DNA of 64,000 bases from CAYJDR01 sp964368965 (GCA_964368965.1 CAYJDR010000001.1:1-64000); one strand, 5' to 3'. Numbered from the stretch's first letter, positions 8,501 through 16,827 are shown. Numbers and translations: made by a program. The notes: generated by a model not told the origin, from the sequence alone.

Positions 8501-9542
8501 ATTTCACCGTATCTATAATTATTTCTGCGATGTTTTGTAGCATTTCATCAGTTATAGTGTCGAAACTTTTTTTGCTATAGTCTTCTGCTGGGTTTGCGAT
8601 GTCTGGAATTGCATAAGTTGTACGTTCCTCATTGCCATATAATCCCCACCTAGTAGGCGATTGTGTAGGCTTGTTTGGATAGATTGCAACAACTTGTTTG
8701 CGTAGTGCGCCAGCAATGTGAGTTGTGCCGGTACTTGCACCAACAAATAAACTGCAACGATCAACAAGGCTTGCAAAATCGAGTATATCGCTTGTGCCTG
8801 TGTATAAATATACTTGTGTTGATAATGAGTTAAGTAGCTCATTAGCTTTTTCAACCTCGTTTGGTGCTGACGATATTACAATAGTTGTATCAGGTACGAG
8901 CGCTTTAATATTATCAATTACTTTTGCGTATTGAGTAGATGTTAAGTTCTTTGCTGAACCACCGTCGAATGGATGTATCAAAATAAATTTATTGATATTG
9001 TTATCATCTAAAAACTTTTTAGTGTTGCTTGCATTGGTTTCAGTGTATGCAATTTGGTTAAAGACTTTGAAGTTTCTATCAAAAAGTTGTTCATCTATTG
9101 AACGTATTAAATCTAGGTTATATTCAGCTTCATTTTTGATAGATTTTGAGCGCTTTTGGTAAACGCCAGCGTTATATGTGAGCCATGAATGTATCTTTGA
9201 AAGTGGACCAACACGAACTTTAGCGCCAGATAGTTTCGCAAGCTCTGCTACTTGTTTGTTAGTATATAGCGCTATGAAAGCGTCGGCATTGAAGTTTTTA
9301 ATTTTAGTGTGTACGCTTTCGATATCATCATCTATTTTTACAGCTTCATCAATGAACGGTAAATTTTTGACAATGTTATAGTTATAGTTCCTTACAAGCA
9401 CCATGATTTTGCTATTTGGGTACATTTCACGAGCCATGTAAAGAGATGGTATAGATAAAACAAGGTCGCCAATTTTATCTGTTCTAGATATTATTATGCG
9501 ATTTATATTGCTTGTATCTGGTTTACAAAATGGGCAGTACAT
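8493..9542 (-). CDS. Family 9 glycosyltransferase, heptosyltransferase-like
   Basis: A 349-residue GT-B transferase of the ADP-heptose:LPS heptosyltransferase family. Features are IISRTDKIGDLVLSIPSL near the N-terminus, IHPFDGGSAKNL in the middle and the nucleotide-sugar region FVGASTGTTHIAGALRKQVVAIYPNKP. The N-terminus carries an unusual short extension (MYCPFCKPD) with a CPxC pair before the Rossmann strand. AGGAG lies 11 bases before the ATG, so this start is plausible. It sits between hemW and the WaaE-like gene in a tightly packed LPS run. Confidence 0.87.
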   Translation of the reverse strand: MYCPFCKPDTSNINRIIISRTDKIGDLVLSIPSLYMAREMYPNSKIMVLVRNYNYNIVKNLPFIDEAVKIDDDIESVHTKIKNFNADAFIALYTNKQVAELAKLSGAKVRVGPLSKIHSWLTYNAGVYQKRSKSIKNEAEYNLDLIRSIDEQLFDRNFKVFNQIAYTETNASNTKKFLDDNNINKFILIHPFDGGSAKNLTSTQYAKVIDNIKALVPDTTIVISSAPNEVEKANELLNSLSTQVYLYTGTSDILDFASLVDRCSLFVGASTGTTHIAGALRKQVVAIYPNKPTQSPTRWGLYGNEERTTYAIPDIANPAEDYSKKSFDTITDEMLQNIAEIIIDTVKYE

Positions 9543-9557
9543 TTGTCAAATTGCTCC

Positions 9558-10643
9558 TTATGTGTTCCATAAATAGGCTGATAGGTTTTCAAGCACTAAT
9601 GCACCTTGTGTTGTTGCTTTTAGGTGGTTATGGTTACTCTCCAGCATGTTTTTAGCTATTAATGTATCAATAGCTTGAACAAGGCTAGGAGGTAGTTTGC
9701 CATATCGTTTTGTAACGTCTAACATATCAACACCTTGCACCATGCGCAAGCCTAGTGTGATAGCTTCTTTTAAGCCGATATCGTTTGTTAATATATCATA
9801 CTCATCGTTATTATGAAAGTTTTTTATATATTCATTGATATCAACTGGTTTAGAGTACCTGATATATTTGTCACCTTCATGATATTGCATAGAGTGTGAC
9901 GATGCGCCTATGCCGATATATTCTTGCATTGTCCAGTATAGTATATTGTGTTTGCTTTCGTGAGTTGGTTTTGCGAAGTTTGATGTTTCATATTTGAATA
10001 TACCATTGCTATTGAAAAAGTTTTCAATTTCTTCAAACTGGCTTTCATCTGGGTCGATATCCTCTAAATAGTTAGTATCTTTGCTAGTGTATGAGTATGC
10101 AGAAACATGTGCAGGCGATAAAGCTTTGAATATGTTTGCAGTGTCAAAGATAGTGCTTTTATCAACATTGGGTATGTCAAATATCATATCAAGGTTTATG
10201 CCTTTGTCGGTAGCGATTAGTTTTTCTGCAACAGACATTGCTTGTTTGCTGTTGTGTAGCCTGCCTAGTAGCTTTAATACATCATCATTAAAGCTTTGTA
10301 TGCCTAGTGAAACCCTTGATATGTTAGAAGATTTTACAAACGAGATGAAGTCATCTGTAACGCTTTCAGGGTTAGCTTCTATAGTGAACTCTGCGCCAGT
10401 ATAATTGATATTGTTTAGCACATTCAATATAAAATTTTCAAGCGTTTTTACAGGTAGCGCAGAAGGTGTGCCACCACCGATATAGATTGTATCGAAAGTA
10501 TTATTTGCATAGCTTTTGATTTGATCAATACATGCATTTGTGTATGCATTTAGTAGCGATGTGTCAAAGTTTGTGACAGAGTAAAACCCACAGTATGGGC
10601 ATTTCGCATTGCAAAAGGGTAGGTGAATGTATAAACCACGCAT
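9558..10643 (-). CDS. hemW: HemW-like radical SAM heme chaperone
   Basis: Homologue of HemW, formerly called oxygen-independent coproporphyrinogen oxidase-like and now regarded as a heme-binding radical SAM protein. The cluster motif C11-x3-C15-x2-C18 (FCNAKCPYCGF) is of the HemW type, followed by YIGGGTPSAL and VSLGIQSFNDDVLKLLGR. About 361 residues fits. I use the ATG at 10643, whose product begins MRGLYIHLPFC as in the family; an in-frame TTG at 10670 would overlap the Nudix gene. It begins 1 base after the Nudix stop. Confidence 0.9.
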   Translation of the reverse strand: MRGLYIHLPFCNAKCPYCGFYSVTNFDTSLLNAYTNACIDQIKSYANNTFDTIYIGGGTPSALPVKTLENFILNVLNNINYTGAEFTIEANPESVTDDFISFVKSSNISRVSLGIQSFNDDVLKLLGRLHNSKQAMSVAEKLIATDKGINLDMIFDIPNVDKSTIFDTANIFKALSPAHVSAYSYTSKDTNYLEDIDPDESQFEEIENFFNSNGIFKYETSNFAKPTHESKHNILYWTMQEYIGIGASSHSMQYHEGDKYIRYSKPVDINEYIKNFHNNDEYDILTNDIGLKEAITLGLRMVQGVDMLDVTKRYGKLPPSLVQAIDTLIAKNMLESNHNHLKATTQGALVLENLSAYLWNT

Positions 10644-10644
10644 G

Positions 10645-11181
10645 TTATAAATTGTTTTGAAGTAGACCAAATGCAGCTATTGATAGGCTTTGTCTAAACT
10701 CGCCATTTTTAATCATCTGCCTGAGTTGTTGTTCGCTCACACGGATGGTTTCCGTATCTTCAAACTTATCACGTTTAGGCTCTGTAGTGATGTCTGCATT
10801 ATCTGCAAGGTATACGTAGCATTTGTTAGTCATGAACGCTGGATTAGGCTCCATAACGCAAAGAAGTTGGAAATTTGTAGCAGTAGCGCCAGTTTCTTCA
10901 ACAAGTTCACGTGCGGCTGCCAATGCGTGTTGTTCGTCTTTATCTATCGCTCCACCAGGGAACTCAAGGGTATCATCTGCATTGCCAGCCCTGAATTGCT
11001 TAACGATTAAGAAATCTCCATCAACAGTACGTGGCACAATCAACACCCATGAGCTAATGTCAACCAATGTGAATGTCATTTGCTCTGACACAGGCGCATA
11101 GCTATAGTCTTGGTGCCTAACTTTGATAATCCTATCTTCAAAAACTGTACGTTCTGATAAAAACTTCCAATCGTTTTTCAT
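10645..11181 (-). CDS. Nudix hydrolase, ADP-ribose pyrophosphatase-like
   Basis: A 178-residue Nudix hydrolase. The Nudix box runs from G77 to A99 with E83, R91, E92, E95, E96 and G98 all in place. It is preceded by the LEFPGGAID strand and followed by a proline-containing loop (MEPNPAFM) of the kind used by ADP-ribose and nucleotide-sugar pyrophosphatases. Likely housekeeping: it hydrolyses ADP-ribose or a similar nucleoside diphosphate derivative. It lies 4 bases after the small Sm-like gene and 1 base before hemW, so it appears co-transcribed. Confidence 0.85.
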   Translation of the reverse strand: MKNDWKFLSERTVFEDRIIKVRHQDYSYAPVSEQMTFTLVDISSWVLIVPRTVDGDFLIVKQFRAGNADDTLEFPGGAIDKDEQHALAAARELVEETGATATNFQLLCVMEPNPAFMTNKCYVYLADNADITTEPKRDKFEDTETIRVSEQQLRQMIKNGEFRQSLSIAAFGLLQNNL

Positions 11182-11185
11182 AATG

Positions 11186-11494
11186 TTATAATATTATTTG
11201 ACCGTCGCCACTACCACTAGTTGTTGCGATGCGGATATTTGATTTTGCTTCGGTATATTTGTTTACGATATCTTGTGAAAATTTAGTTATTTCATAAACG
11301 ACGTGCTTGTTTGATATGAAACCTGTGATATCTTCTTCAAAAGGGAACCCAAAAGGTAATAGCGCAATACTAACGCCAGCACCTGACGGAACAATCTGTG
11401 CAACGGCTACATCTTTTAAGCCGTCTCTTTCTGTATCGTTTAAGGCGATAATTATCTCACCTGTAACTATTTTTGCCATTCTTACATCTGCCAT
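11186..11494 (-). CDS. Small beta-rich protein of unknown function, possibly Sm-like, copy 2
   Basis: A 102-residue protein I cannot assign by family name. It aligns without gaps to the first 80 or so residues of the gene immediately upstream: both share R-x2-K-x2-TGEI, an LN pair, G-x-KDV, proline-rich strands, FI, and a tyrosine in V/IYDI or VYEI. The strand-TGEI-strand start and the late hhYEI-Y segment resemble small Sm-like domains seen in some phage proteins. That likeness is only an inference. It lacks the winged-helix tail of its paralogue and ends in a glycine/serine-rich tail. It is in the metal transporter operon. Confidence 0.7.
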   Translation of the reverse strand: MADVRMAKIVTGEIIIALNDTERDGLKDVAVAQIVPSGAGVSIALLPFGFPFEEDITGFISNKHVVYEITKFSQDIVNKYTEAKSNIRIATTSGSGDGQIIL

Positions 11495-11512
11495 TTTATA
11501 CCACCTGATTAA

Positions 11513-11989
11513 TTAGTAAGTAACTTGTTTTGCTTGTTCAACACCTGCTTCAGTAAGTGTTGCTATCTTATTTTCAAAAGTGATTAACCCATTTATAGCA
11601 AGCTCATTTAGGAACGATGTTGTTAAGTCGTCATGTATGCTTAATACGCTTGAAATCGCCTCAACGCTGAGTGTGTTATCTGCTGCTTGTAGTAAACATG
11701 CAAGCATGATGCTGAAAATGAGTTGTTTATTTTTCGCAAGTTTAAAGTTTGCATAAGCGACCTCGAGTTCTTGCGGTATTTGTTTTATATCATAGATTAT
11801 GTTATCTTCGCCGATAAATTCAGCATTATCGTCGTTAATTGGTAAGTTGATTGGTGCGACGCTAATTGCAAGCTCGCCGTTTTCCTCGTTTATTAATATG
11901 CTTACAACGTCTTTCATGCCTGCTGGCTCAACATTGTTTAAACCCATGACTATTTCGCCTGTTGCTAGCTTTACTAGCCTTGTCATCAT
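11513..11989 (-). CDS. Sm-like-domain plus winged-helix-like protein of unknown function
   Basis: A 158-residue two-part protein. Residues 1-85 (KLATGEIVMGLNN, APINLPINDD, IIYDIKQIPQELEVAYANF) are a small beta-rich domain paralogous to the next gene. Residues 86-158 look like a winged helix: helices, then NELAINGLITFENKIATLT. That second part resembles the C-terminal tail of the preceding permease (NALAIKGLVLVDDSLLTLT). So one gene links the small domain with a domain shared with the transporter. A DNA-binding or regulatory role in metal uptake is inferred, not shown. It begins 9 bases after the permease gene. Confidence 0.7.
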   Translation of the reverse strand: MMTRLVKLATGEIVMGLNNVEPAGMKDVVSILINEENGELAISVAPINLPINDDNAEFIGEDNIIYDIKQIPQELEVAYANFKLAKNKQLIFSIMLACLLQAADNTLSVEAISSVLSIHDDLTTSFLNELAINGLITFENKIATLTEAGVEQAKQVTY

Positions 11990-11998
11990 AAAAAACTC

Positions 11999-13090
11999 CT
12001 ACTTGTGTGATAGTGATTTGTTAGCTAGTTGCTCACCTTTTGGTGTGAGTGTAAGTAAGCTATCATCAACTAAAACTAACCCTTTAATAGCTAGAGCATT
12101 AATAGTTGCTTGAACAAATGACGGCTTCCATTTTAAATATTCTGAAATATCAGCAATGTTGTTCGCGGCAGTGTTTTGCAACATGTATACAACTAATATA
12201 TTTTCGCACAAATTTTTACGATTTGATTTATTAATAAGATATAGGTGTATAAGTCCTTTTTCAGGGGCAGTCATAGCCGCAATAAATAAGAACAAGCCCA
12301 TAGAGCAAACGATAGTAGCAACGATAGGTATCGCATAAGTGTATGCAATCGTAAAGCCTACAATACATGCTGTAACGCTAATAACTAGCGATGAAAGCAC
12401 AAGTGCAGAAGGCCTAGGAGCATAGTAATATGCAATAACAGTAGGCGCAAGCACAAACACCAACATCATAAGCACACCACCAACATAAAACGCAACAGCC
12501 ATGCTAAGCGCACTAGTGATAGCAATAATCATATTTGCTTTTGACATGTTTAGTTTGACAGAGTTGCCATAGTCAACATCAATGCATAGTGTGGTAAGTG
12601 ATTTGTATGATCTTAACATACTAATAACATTGAATATTATGACCGCTATTAGCACGTAAAATAGCATTGAGCCATAGTCTAATTTTTCAACAACAATTCT
12701 ATCGAAAGGTACAAGCGCTAGTTCGCCAAAGAATACGGTGCCTATATCAATTGTGTTAGAGTCGCTACCCATAATCGCTATCAACGCAAATGCGAGTAAC
12801 ACACTAGGCACAGCGATATCAAAATAACGTTTCTCGATACCTGATACACTAGTGAGTTTAAGCACTAAGTAGAACCCGAAAAAGCCCGCAAATGTTGCAA
12901 CAACAATGTAAATCGGAAGCGAAGCCGCTGGCATAAGCATAGAAACAGCCGCAAACCCAAGCACTGATGAGCGCGCAGTAATATCGTTAGTAGGGTAGTC
13001 GTTTTTAAGTACAACGAAAACACCTGATAGTGAAAGTGCGATACCTGCAAGTATGGTGATTATTATAATTTCTGTTCTTATATCAAACAT
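11999..13090 (-). CDS. Metal ABC-3 transporter permease with C-terminal winged-helix-like tail
   Basis: Second permease of a Mn/Zn/Fe uptake ABC transporter (MntB/ZnuB/TroC type). Residues 1-284 contain about eight or nine membrane helices including VGGVLMMLVFVLAPTVIAY. Residues 285-363 are soluble and look like a winged helix, with helix ISEYL, helix FVQATINALAIKGL and a wing VDDSLLTLT. Soluble regulator-like tails are known on some members of this family, for example Chlamydia YtgCR, where the tail is a DtxR-type repressor. Here no metal-binding dimerisation domain follows. It starts 2 bases after the first permease gene. Confidence 0.85.
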   Translation of the reverse strand: MFDIRTEIIIITILAGIALSLSGVFVVLKNDYPTNDITARSSVLGFAAVSMLMPAASLPIYIVVATFAGFFGFYLVLKLTSVSGIEKRYFDIAVPSVLLAFALIAIMGSDSNTIDIGTVFFGELALVPFDRIVVEKLDYGSMLFYVLIAVIIFNVISMLRSYKSLTTLCIDVDYGNSVKLNMSKANMIIAITSALSMAVAFYVGGVLMMLVFVLAPTVIAYYYAPRPSALVLSSLVISVTACIVGFTIAYTYAIPIVATIVCSMGLFLFIAAMTAPEKGLIHLYLINKSNRKNLCENILVVYMLQNTAANNIADISEYLKWKPSFVQATINALAIKGLVLVDDSLLTLTPKGEQLANKSLSHK

Positions 13091-13092
13091 GG

Positions 13093-13950
13093 TTAATCCT
13101 CGCTCTTGCTTAGAAATAGCTTAGATATCATAATAGATGTAAGCATTAATGCGAAAGCACAAATAACTACGCCCATACCTGTAGATACGATATCATTATT
13201 TGCAGAGATAACGCTTCCACCAAATGCTGAAATCAAACCAAATATACTAGATACAAAAATTAGTGATGTATCTTTTTTTACAAACATCTTAGCTGATATT
13301 GCAGGCATGATAAGTACAGGTACAAAAAATAGCGAGCCAATTGGCTGTATACTAACAGTGATAACGCTCGTGAATGCAAGTGTCATCAATAACATGTAAA
13401 ACGGTATAAAAATACGTATCGTTTTTGCAAAGTCGATATCAATAATCATAATTTTAAGCGGCTTATACGCAAAAAAGATAACTGCAAGCACACATGCTGA
13501 TACATACCAGATGATATGCACTTCATACATTGTTAGCTCGTTAGCGTTACCTATGATGAGTGAGTTTAAATCAAGCCCATAGTTGCCATAGTTAGCTTCA
13601 AGATATTTAAGAACAATAACTGCAATACCAAATAAAATAGCAGATAAAAGCGGTTGAGTGATATGCGCTTGTGAAAATTTAGTTGATTGTAGTGCACGTG
13701 CAAACAGCATGGATAATAGCGCAAACACAAAGCTGCATGCGAATGTATATGGAACGATTTGCGAGCCAAAGAAAGTATACGCAACAAGTGCACCAATCAA
13801 CGCACCAGTGACTGAAAAATCAGATAGAATGTAGTTTTTGTTCAACATAACTAATGCGCCAAGCACACCCATAACTAACCCAAGCGGTAGCGTAGATTGA
13901 AGCGATAGCATTAAAATATAGTTATCTGTAGCTGTGAGTAGTTCGATCAT
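13093..13950 (-). CDS. Metal ABC-3 transporter permease
   Basis: First of two adjacent permeases for Mn2+, Zn2+ or Fe2+ uptake. The 285-residue protein consists almost wholly of hydrophobic helices, with the family pattern SLQSTLPLGLVMGVLGALVML at the N-terminal side (split here by charged turns) and ITVSIQPIGSLFFVPVLIMPAISAK in the second half. It starts 1 base after the ATPase stop codon, and the second permease follows after 2 bases. Two permease genes suggest a heterodimeric channel. The transported metal cannot be told from the permease alone. Confidence 0.88.
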   Translation of the reverse strand: MIELLTATDNYILMLSLQSTLPLGLVMGVLGALVMLNKNYILSDFSVTGALIGALVAYTFFGSQIVPYTFACSFVFALLSMLFARALQSTKFSQAHITQPLLSAILFGIAVIVLKYLEANYGNYGLDLNSLIIGNANELTMYEVHIIWYVSACVLAVIFFAYKPLKIMIIDIDFAKTIRIFIPFYMLLMTLAFTSVITVSIQPIGSLFFVPVLIMPAISAKMFVKKDTSLIFVSSIFGLISAFGGSVISANNDIVSTGMGVVICAFALMLTSIMISKLFLSKSED

Positions 13951-13951
13951 G

Positions 13952-14740
13952 TTAACTCTTTTTTGCTGATGATACTATCATGCTATTTTCGCCGTAGACT
14001 GTTGCAATATTTTCAGGGCTGAATACTTCATCAAGTGTACCAGTGCTAACAAGCCTATGGTTTACAAGTGCAACGTTATCAAAAAAGCTAGGGATAGACA
14101 TAACGTCATGATGGCCAACTATTAAAGTTTTGCCTTTATATTTTAAGTCTTTCAATACGTTGCTTATGATATCTGCGCTATGCCTGTCTGCTAATGTGAG
14201 TGGTTCGTCCATGACCACTATCCTAGCATCTTGCACTAACGCTCTGGCGATAAGCACCCTAGATTGTTCACCATTAGTAAGCTCAGATATGCTCTTTTTG
14301 CGGATATCTTGAAGCTCGGTAGCTGTTAGTGCGTTTTCGATAACTTCTTTCGTAGTTAAGCCCACGTTTGATATCCTACTTTTCTTAACGTTGTATAGCC
14401 CCATTGAAACAAGCCCTTGCACAGAGGTTGGGAATGCCCAATTCACTTTAGATACTTGTGGAACATAAGATATAATATTATCGCTTTTAATGCTTTTAAT
14501 AGATTTCGAAAAAACATGGATGCTACCCGCAGTAGGCTCAACAAGCCCGACAATAGCTTTTAGCAACGTAGACTTACCAGAACCGTTAGGCCCGATAACG
14601 CCCATGATGGTGCCGTCCTTAACCTCTAAGTTGATGTTGAGGATAGCAGGGTTACTTTTGTATGCAACCGTAACATTTTCAATATGAACAGCAAGCTTAA
14701 GCTTGTCCATATGTTCTTTGTGTGAAGAGGCTCTTTTCAT
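13952..14740 (-). CDS. Metal ABC transporter ATP-binding protein
   Basis: Cytoplasmic ATPase of the metal importer, 262 residues. Walker A is at 50-58 (GPNGSGKST), Q-loop in YVPQVSKVNWAFPTSV, Walker B at 173-179 (RIVVMDE) and the switch histidine in VGHHD. VNWAFPTSV is characteristic of ZnuC/MntB-type ATPases. The ABC signature is unusual: LTNGEQ at 154-159 where LSGGQ is expected. The segment after Walker B (PLTLADRHS) also departs from the usual D-loop. ATG follows AGGAT. Gene order lipoprotein-ATPase-permease-permease is typical. Confidence 0.9.
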   Translation of the reverse strand: MKRASSHKEHMDKLKLAVHIENVTVAYKSNPAILNINLEVKDGTIMGVIGPNGSGKSTLLKAIVGLVEPTAGSIHVFSKSIKSIKSDNIISYVPQVSKVNWAFPTSVQGLVSMGLYNVKKSRISNVGLTTKEVIENALTATELQDIRKKSISELTNGEQSRVLIARALVQDARIVVMDEPLTLADRHSADIISNVLKDLKYKGKTLIVGHHDVMSIPSFFDNVALVNHRLVSTGTLDEVFSPENIATVYGENSMIVSSAKKS

Positions 14741-14748
14741 GAGATATC

Positions 14749-15681
14749 CTATTTAAGTGCTTGTACTAATGTGTCAACATTGTACATCATTAAGTTTATG
14801 TATGATTGGATAGGTGACTTTTCATCGCCAAGTGTATCGCTATAAAGTACGCCACCTATTTTAATTATGTAGTTATCTTCTGCTAGTGATGTTTGCAACA
14901 GTTTGATATCCCTGATTGGGAGATGTTGCTCAACAAACACAATTTTTATATTATTGCTTTTAATAAAGCGAGATACTCTGAGTATGTCCTCTTGTGTGAT
15001 GTTGCCATCAGAGTTGCTACCACGTAATGACGTTGCATTAAAGCCATATTCTTTTGCGAAATAGTCAAAGGAATTGTGGTTAGTGACGATAAATCTATTT
15101 TCAACAGGGATTTTTTCAACTTGTTGCCTAACGAACTTGTCTAGCTCGATTAATTTCCCAACAAGGATATCTTCATTGTTGCGGTAAATTACTTCATTGT
15201 GTGGGTTAGCTTTTGATAAACTGTTAGTAGTGAAGTAGACAGCTTTACGCCATAGCGGTACACTCATCCAAAAATGAGGATTTGGCGTGTCAATTTCACT
15301 CATGATGATTTCTTGTGGGAGTAATATTGAACCAAGCCTTGCAACTGGGATAAATTTGCCCATTTTATTAATGATATCTTCGAGTTTGCCTTCGAGTTCA
15401 AGCCCATTAGATATGATGAGTGTAGCATCAGACATGCGTGTAACGTCATGCTCAGTGAGCCTGTAGCTGTGTGGGTCCATAGTTGGTGCAATCATAACCC
15501 TAGACTCAATAAAGTTGCCAGCAATGCTATCAACTGTGCTTTGTATTAACGCAGTGCTACATATAACAACAGGTTTTTCGCCATTATCATCAGTTTGATG
15601 TGTGCGTACACATGAAGTTAGTGTAGCTAATATAAGTGTGGTAAGTGTAATTTTTCGTAATATTTTATTTAACATAGACAT
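14749..15681 (-). CDS. Metal-binding lipoprotein of ABC importer (TroA/MntA/ZnuA family)
   Basis: The extracytoplasmic substrate-binding protein of the transporter. A signal peptide ends in a lipobox (LTSC, lipidated C24). Metal ligands can be proposed as H71 (DPHSY), H136 (NPHFWMS), H202 (TNHNSFDYF) and D282 (YSDTLG), the three-His-plus-Asp set of the TroA/ZnuA family. There is no long histidine-rich loop as in ZnuA, so Mn2+ or Fe2+ uptake is slightly favoured. 310 residues. Two ATGs (15681, 15675) are possible; neither has a ribosome site, and a promoter lies directly upstream. Confidence 0.88.
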   Translation of the reverse strand: MSMLNKILRKITLTTLILATLTSCVRTHQTDDNGEKPVVICSTALIQSTVDSIAGNFIESRVMIAPTMDPHSYRLTEHDVTRMSDATLIISNGLELEGKLEDIINKMGKFIPVARLGSILLPQEIIMSEIDTPNPHFWMSVPLWRKAVYFTTNSLSKANPHNEVIYRNNEDILVGKLIELDKFVRQQVEKIPVENRFIVTNHNSFDYFAKEYGFNATSLRGSNSDGNITQEDILRVSRFIKSNNIKIVFVEQHLPIRDIKLLQTSLAEDNYIIKIGGVLYSDTLGDEKSPIQSYINLMMYNVDTLVQALK

Positions 15682-15683
15682 CT

Positions 15684-15711
15684 ATTATAACAACCAATTA
15701 TAAATTATCAA
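15684..15711 (-). promoter_or_regulatory. Promoter immediately upstream of the metal-binding lipoprotein gene
   Basis: On the minus strand TTGATA (15711-15706), a 16-base spacer and a perfect TATAAT (15689-15684) fill the 38-base gap after ispG. The -10 box ends only 2 bases before the ATG, so transcription would begin at or inside the first codons. The mRNA would be leaderless or nearly so, consistent with the missing ribosome site. Confidence 0.55.
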
Positions 15712-15719
15712 CGATTTTA

Positions 15720-16766
15720 TTATATAACTTTATCATTGATGAGTATTTCTTTAAGTTTTTCTAGCAACTCGTGCTCTTCGACGTTTTTGATAACCTCGCC
15801 TTTGCGGAAGATTATGCCCTTACCTTTGCCGCCAGCTATGCCATAGTCGGCCTCACGTGCTTCACCTGGTCCATTAACAACACAGCCCATTACAGCAATG
15901 CTACAAGTGCTTTTGCTTTTTGCAACAAGGTTTTCAACATTTTTTGCAAGCTCAATAAGCCCAATTTCTGTTCTGGCACATGTAGGGCAAGAGATAACCT
16001 CTGGTGAGAACTTACGAATGTTTAAGCTGGAAAGTATTTGCTTTGCAACAGCAATCTCTTTCACAGGTTCGCTAGTGAGTGACACACGTAAAGTGTTTCC
16101 AATACCTAAATATAATAGTGCACCGATACCAATAGAAGACTTTACTGTGCCTGAAAATTCTGTGCCAGCTTCTGTCACACCTATGTGTAGCGGTGATGAG
16201 TCTTGCTCTGCAAATAGCCTATATGCGTCGATAGTCATTGGTACATCGCTTGCCTTTATAGATACTTTGAAGTTATCAAACCCAAGGTCGTACATTGTTT
16301 GAACGTTTTTTATAGCTGATAATGAGAGCGCCTTTGCGGTAACACCGTGCTTATTAAGTATATCTTTTTCAAGCGAGCCAGAGTTCACGCCGACACGTAT
16401 ACATGCGTTTGTTTGTTTCGCTGCATCAACTACAGCTTTAACCCTATCAAGTGTGCCGATATTGCCAGGGTTGATGCGTATGCCATCTGCACCGTTTTCC
16501 ATAGCATGTATTGCAAACTTGTAGTTAAAGTGTATATCTGCGATGATAGGTATAGTGATGTTATCTTTGATTTGCTTGATAGCAACGGCAGATTCTTCAT
16601 CAGGTATGCCAACACGTACAATTTCACAGCCAGCTTCTTCAAGTTTTTTGATTTGCTTAACTGTTGCTTCGATATCTTTTGTGTGTGTATTTGTCATCGA
16701 CTGAATATAGATAGGGTTGTTAGCACCTAGCTTTAAACCGCCGAGTGTAATCTCTCTAGTAATCAT
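15720..16766 (-). CDS. ispG: 4-hydroxy-3-methylbut-2-enyl diphosphate synthase IspG
   Basis: IspG (GcpE) converts methylerythritol cyclodiphosphate to HMBPP in the non-mevalonate isoprenoid pathway, using a [4Fe-4S] cluster. The family start (ITREITLGGLKLG), IQSMTNT, the TIM-barrel segment ADIHFNYKFA, and the cluster ligands in CPTCARTE and MGCVVNGPGEA are all present. 348 residues fits the short bacterial form. I chose ATG 16766, preceded by GTGAG; an in-frame TTG at 16793 gives only an unconserved extension. It is the first gene of a long minus-strand run and has a clear promoter. Confidence 0.95.
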   Translation of the reverse strand: MITREITLGGLKLGANNPIYIQSMTNTHTKDIEATVKQIKKLEEAGCEIVRVGIPDEESAVAIKQIKDNITIPIIADIHFNYKFAIHAMENGADGIRINPGNIGTLDRVKAVVDAAKQTNACIRVGVNSGSLEKDILNKHGVTAKALSLSAIKNVQTMYDLGFDNFKVSIKASDVPMTIDAYRLFAEQDSSPLHIGVTEAGTEFSGTVKSSIGIGALLYLGIGNTLRVSLTSEPVKEIAVAKQILSSLNIRKFSPEVISCPTCARTEIGLIELAKNVENLVAKSKSTCSIAVMGCVVNGPGEAREADYGIAGGKGKGIIFRKGEVIKNVEEHELLEKLKEILINDKVI

Positions 16767-16798
16767 AATTTTCTCACTATAATATATAAACAAAGCTA

Positions 16799-16827
16799 AA
16801 GATAGCAGAGCTTTTGCATAATGTCAA
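16799..16827 (-). promoter_or_regulatory. Sigma-70-type promoter for ispG and downstream genes
   Basis: TTGACA (16827-16822, minus strand), a 17-base spacer and TATCTT (16804-16799) lie about 33 bases upstream of the ispG ATG. Because the genes from ispG to lpxK are nearly contiguous, this promoter may drive the entire stretch of about 10 kb. Confidence 0.6.
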
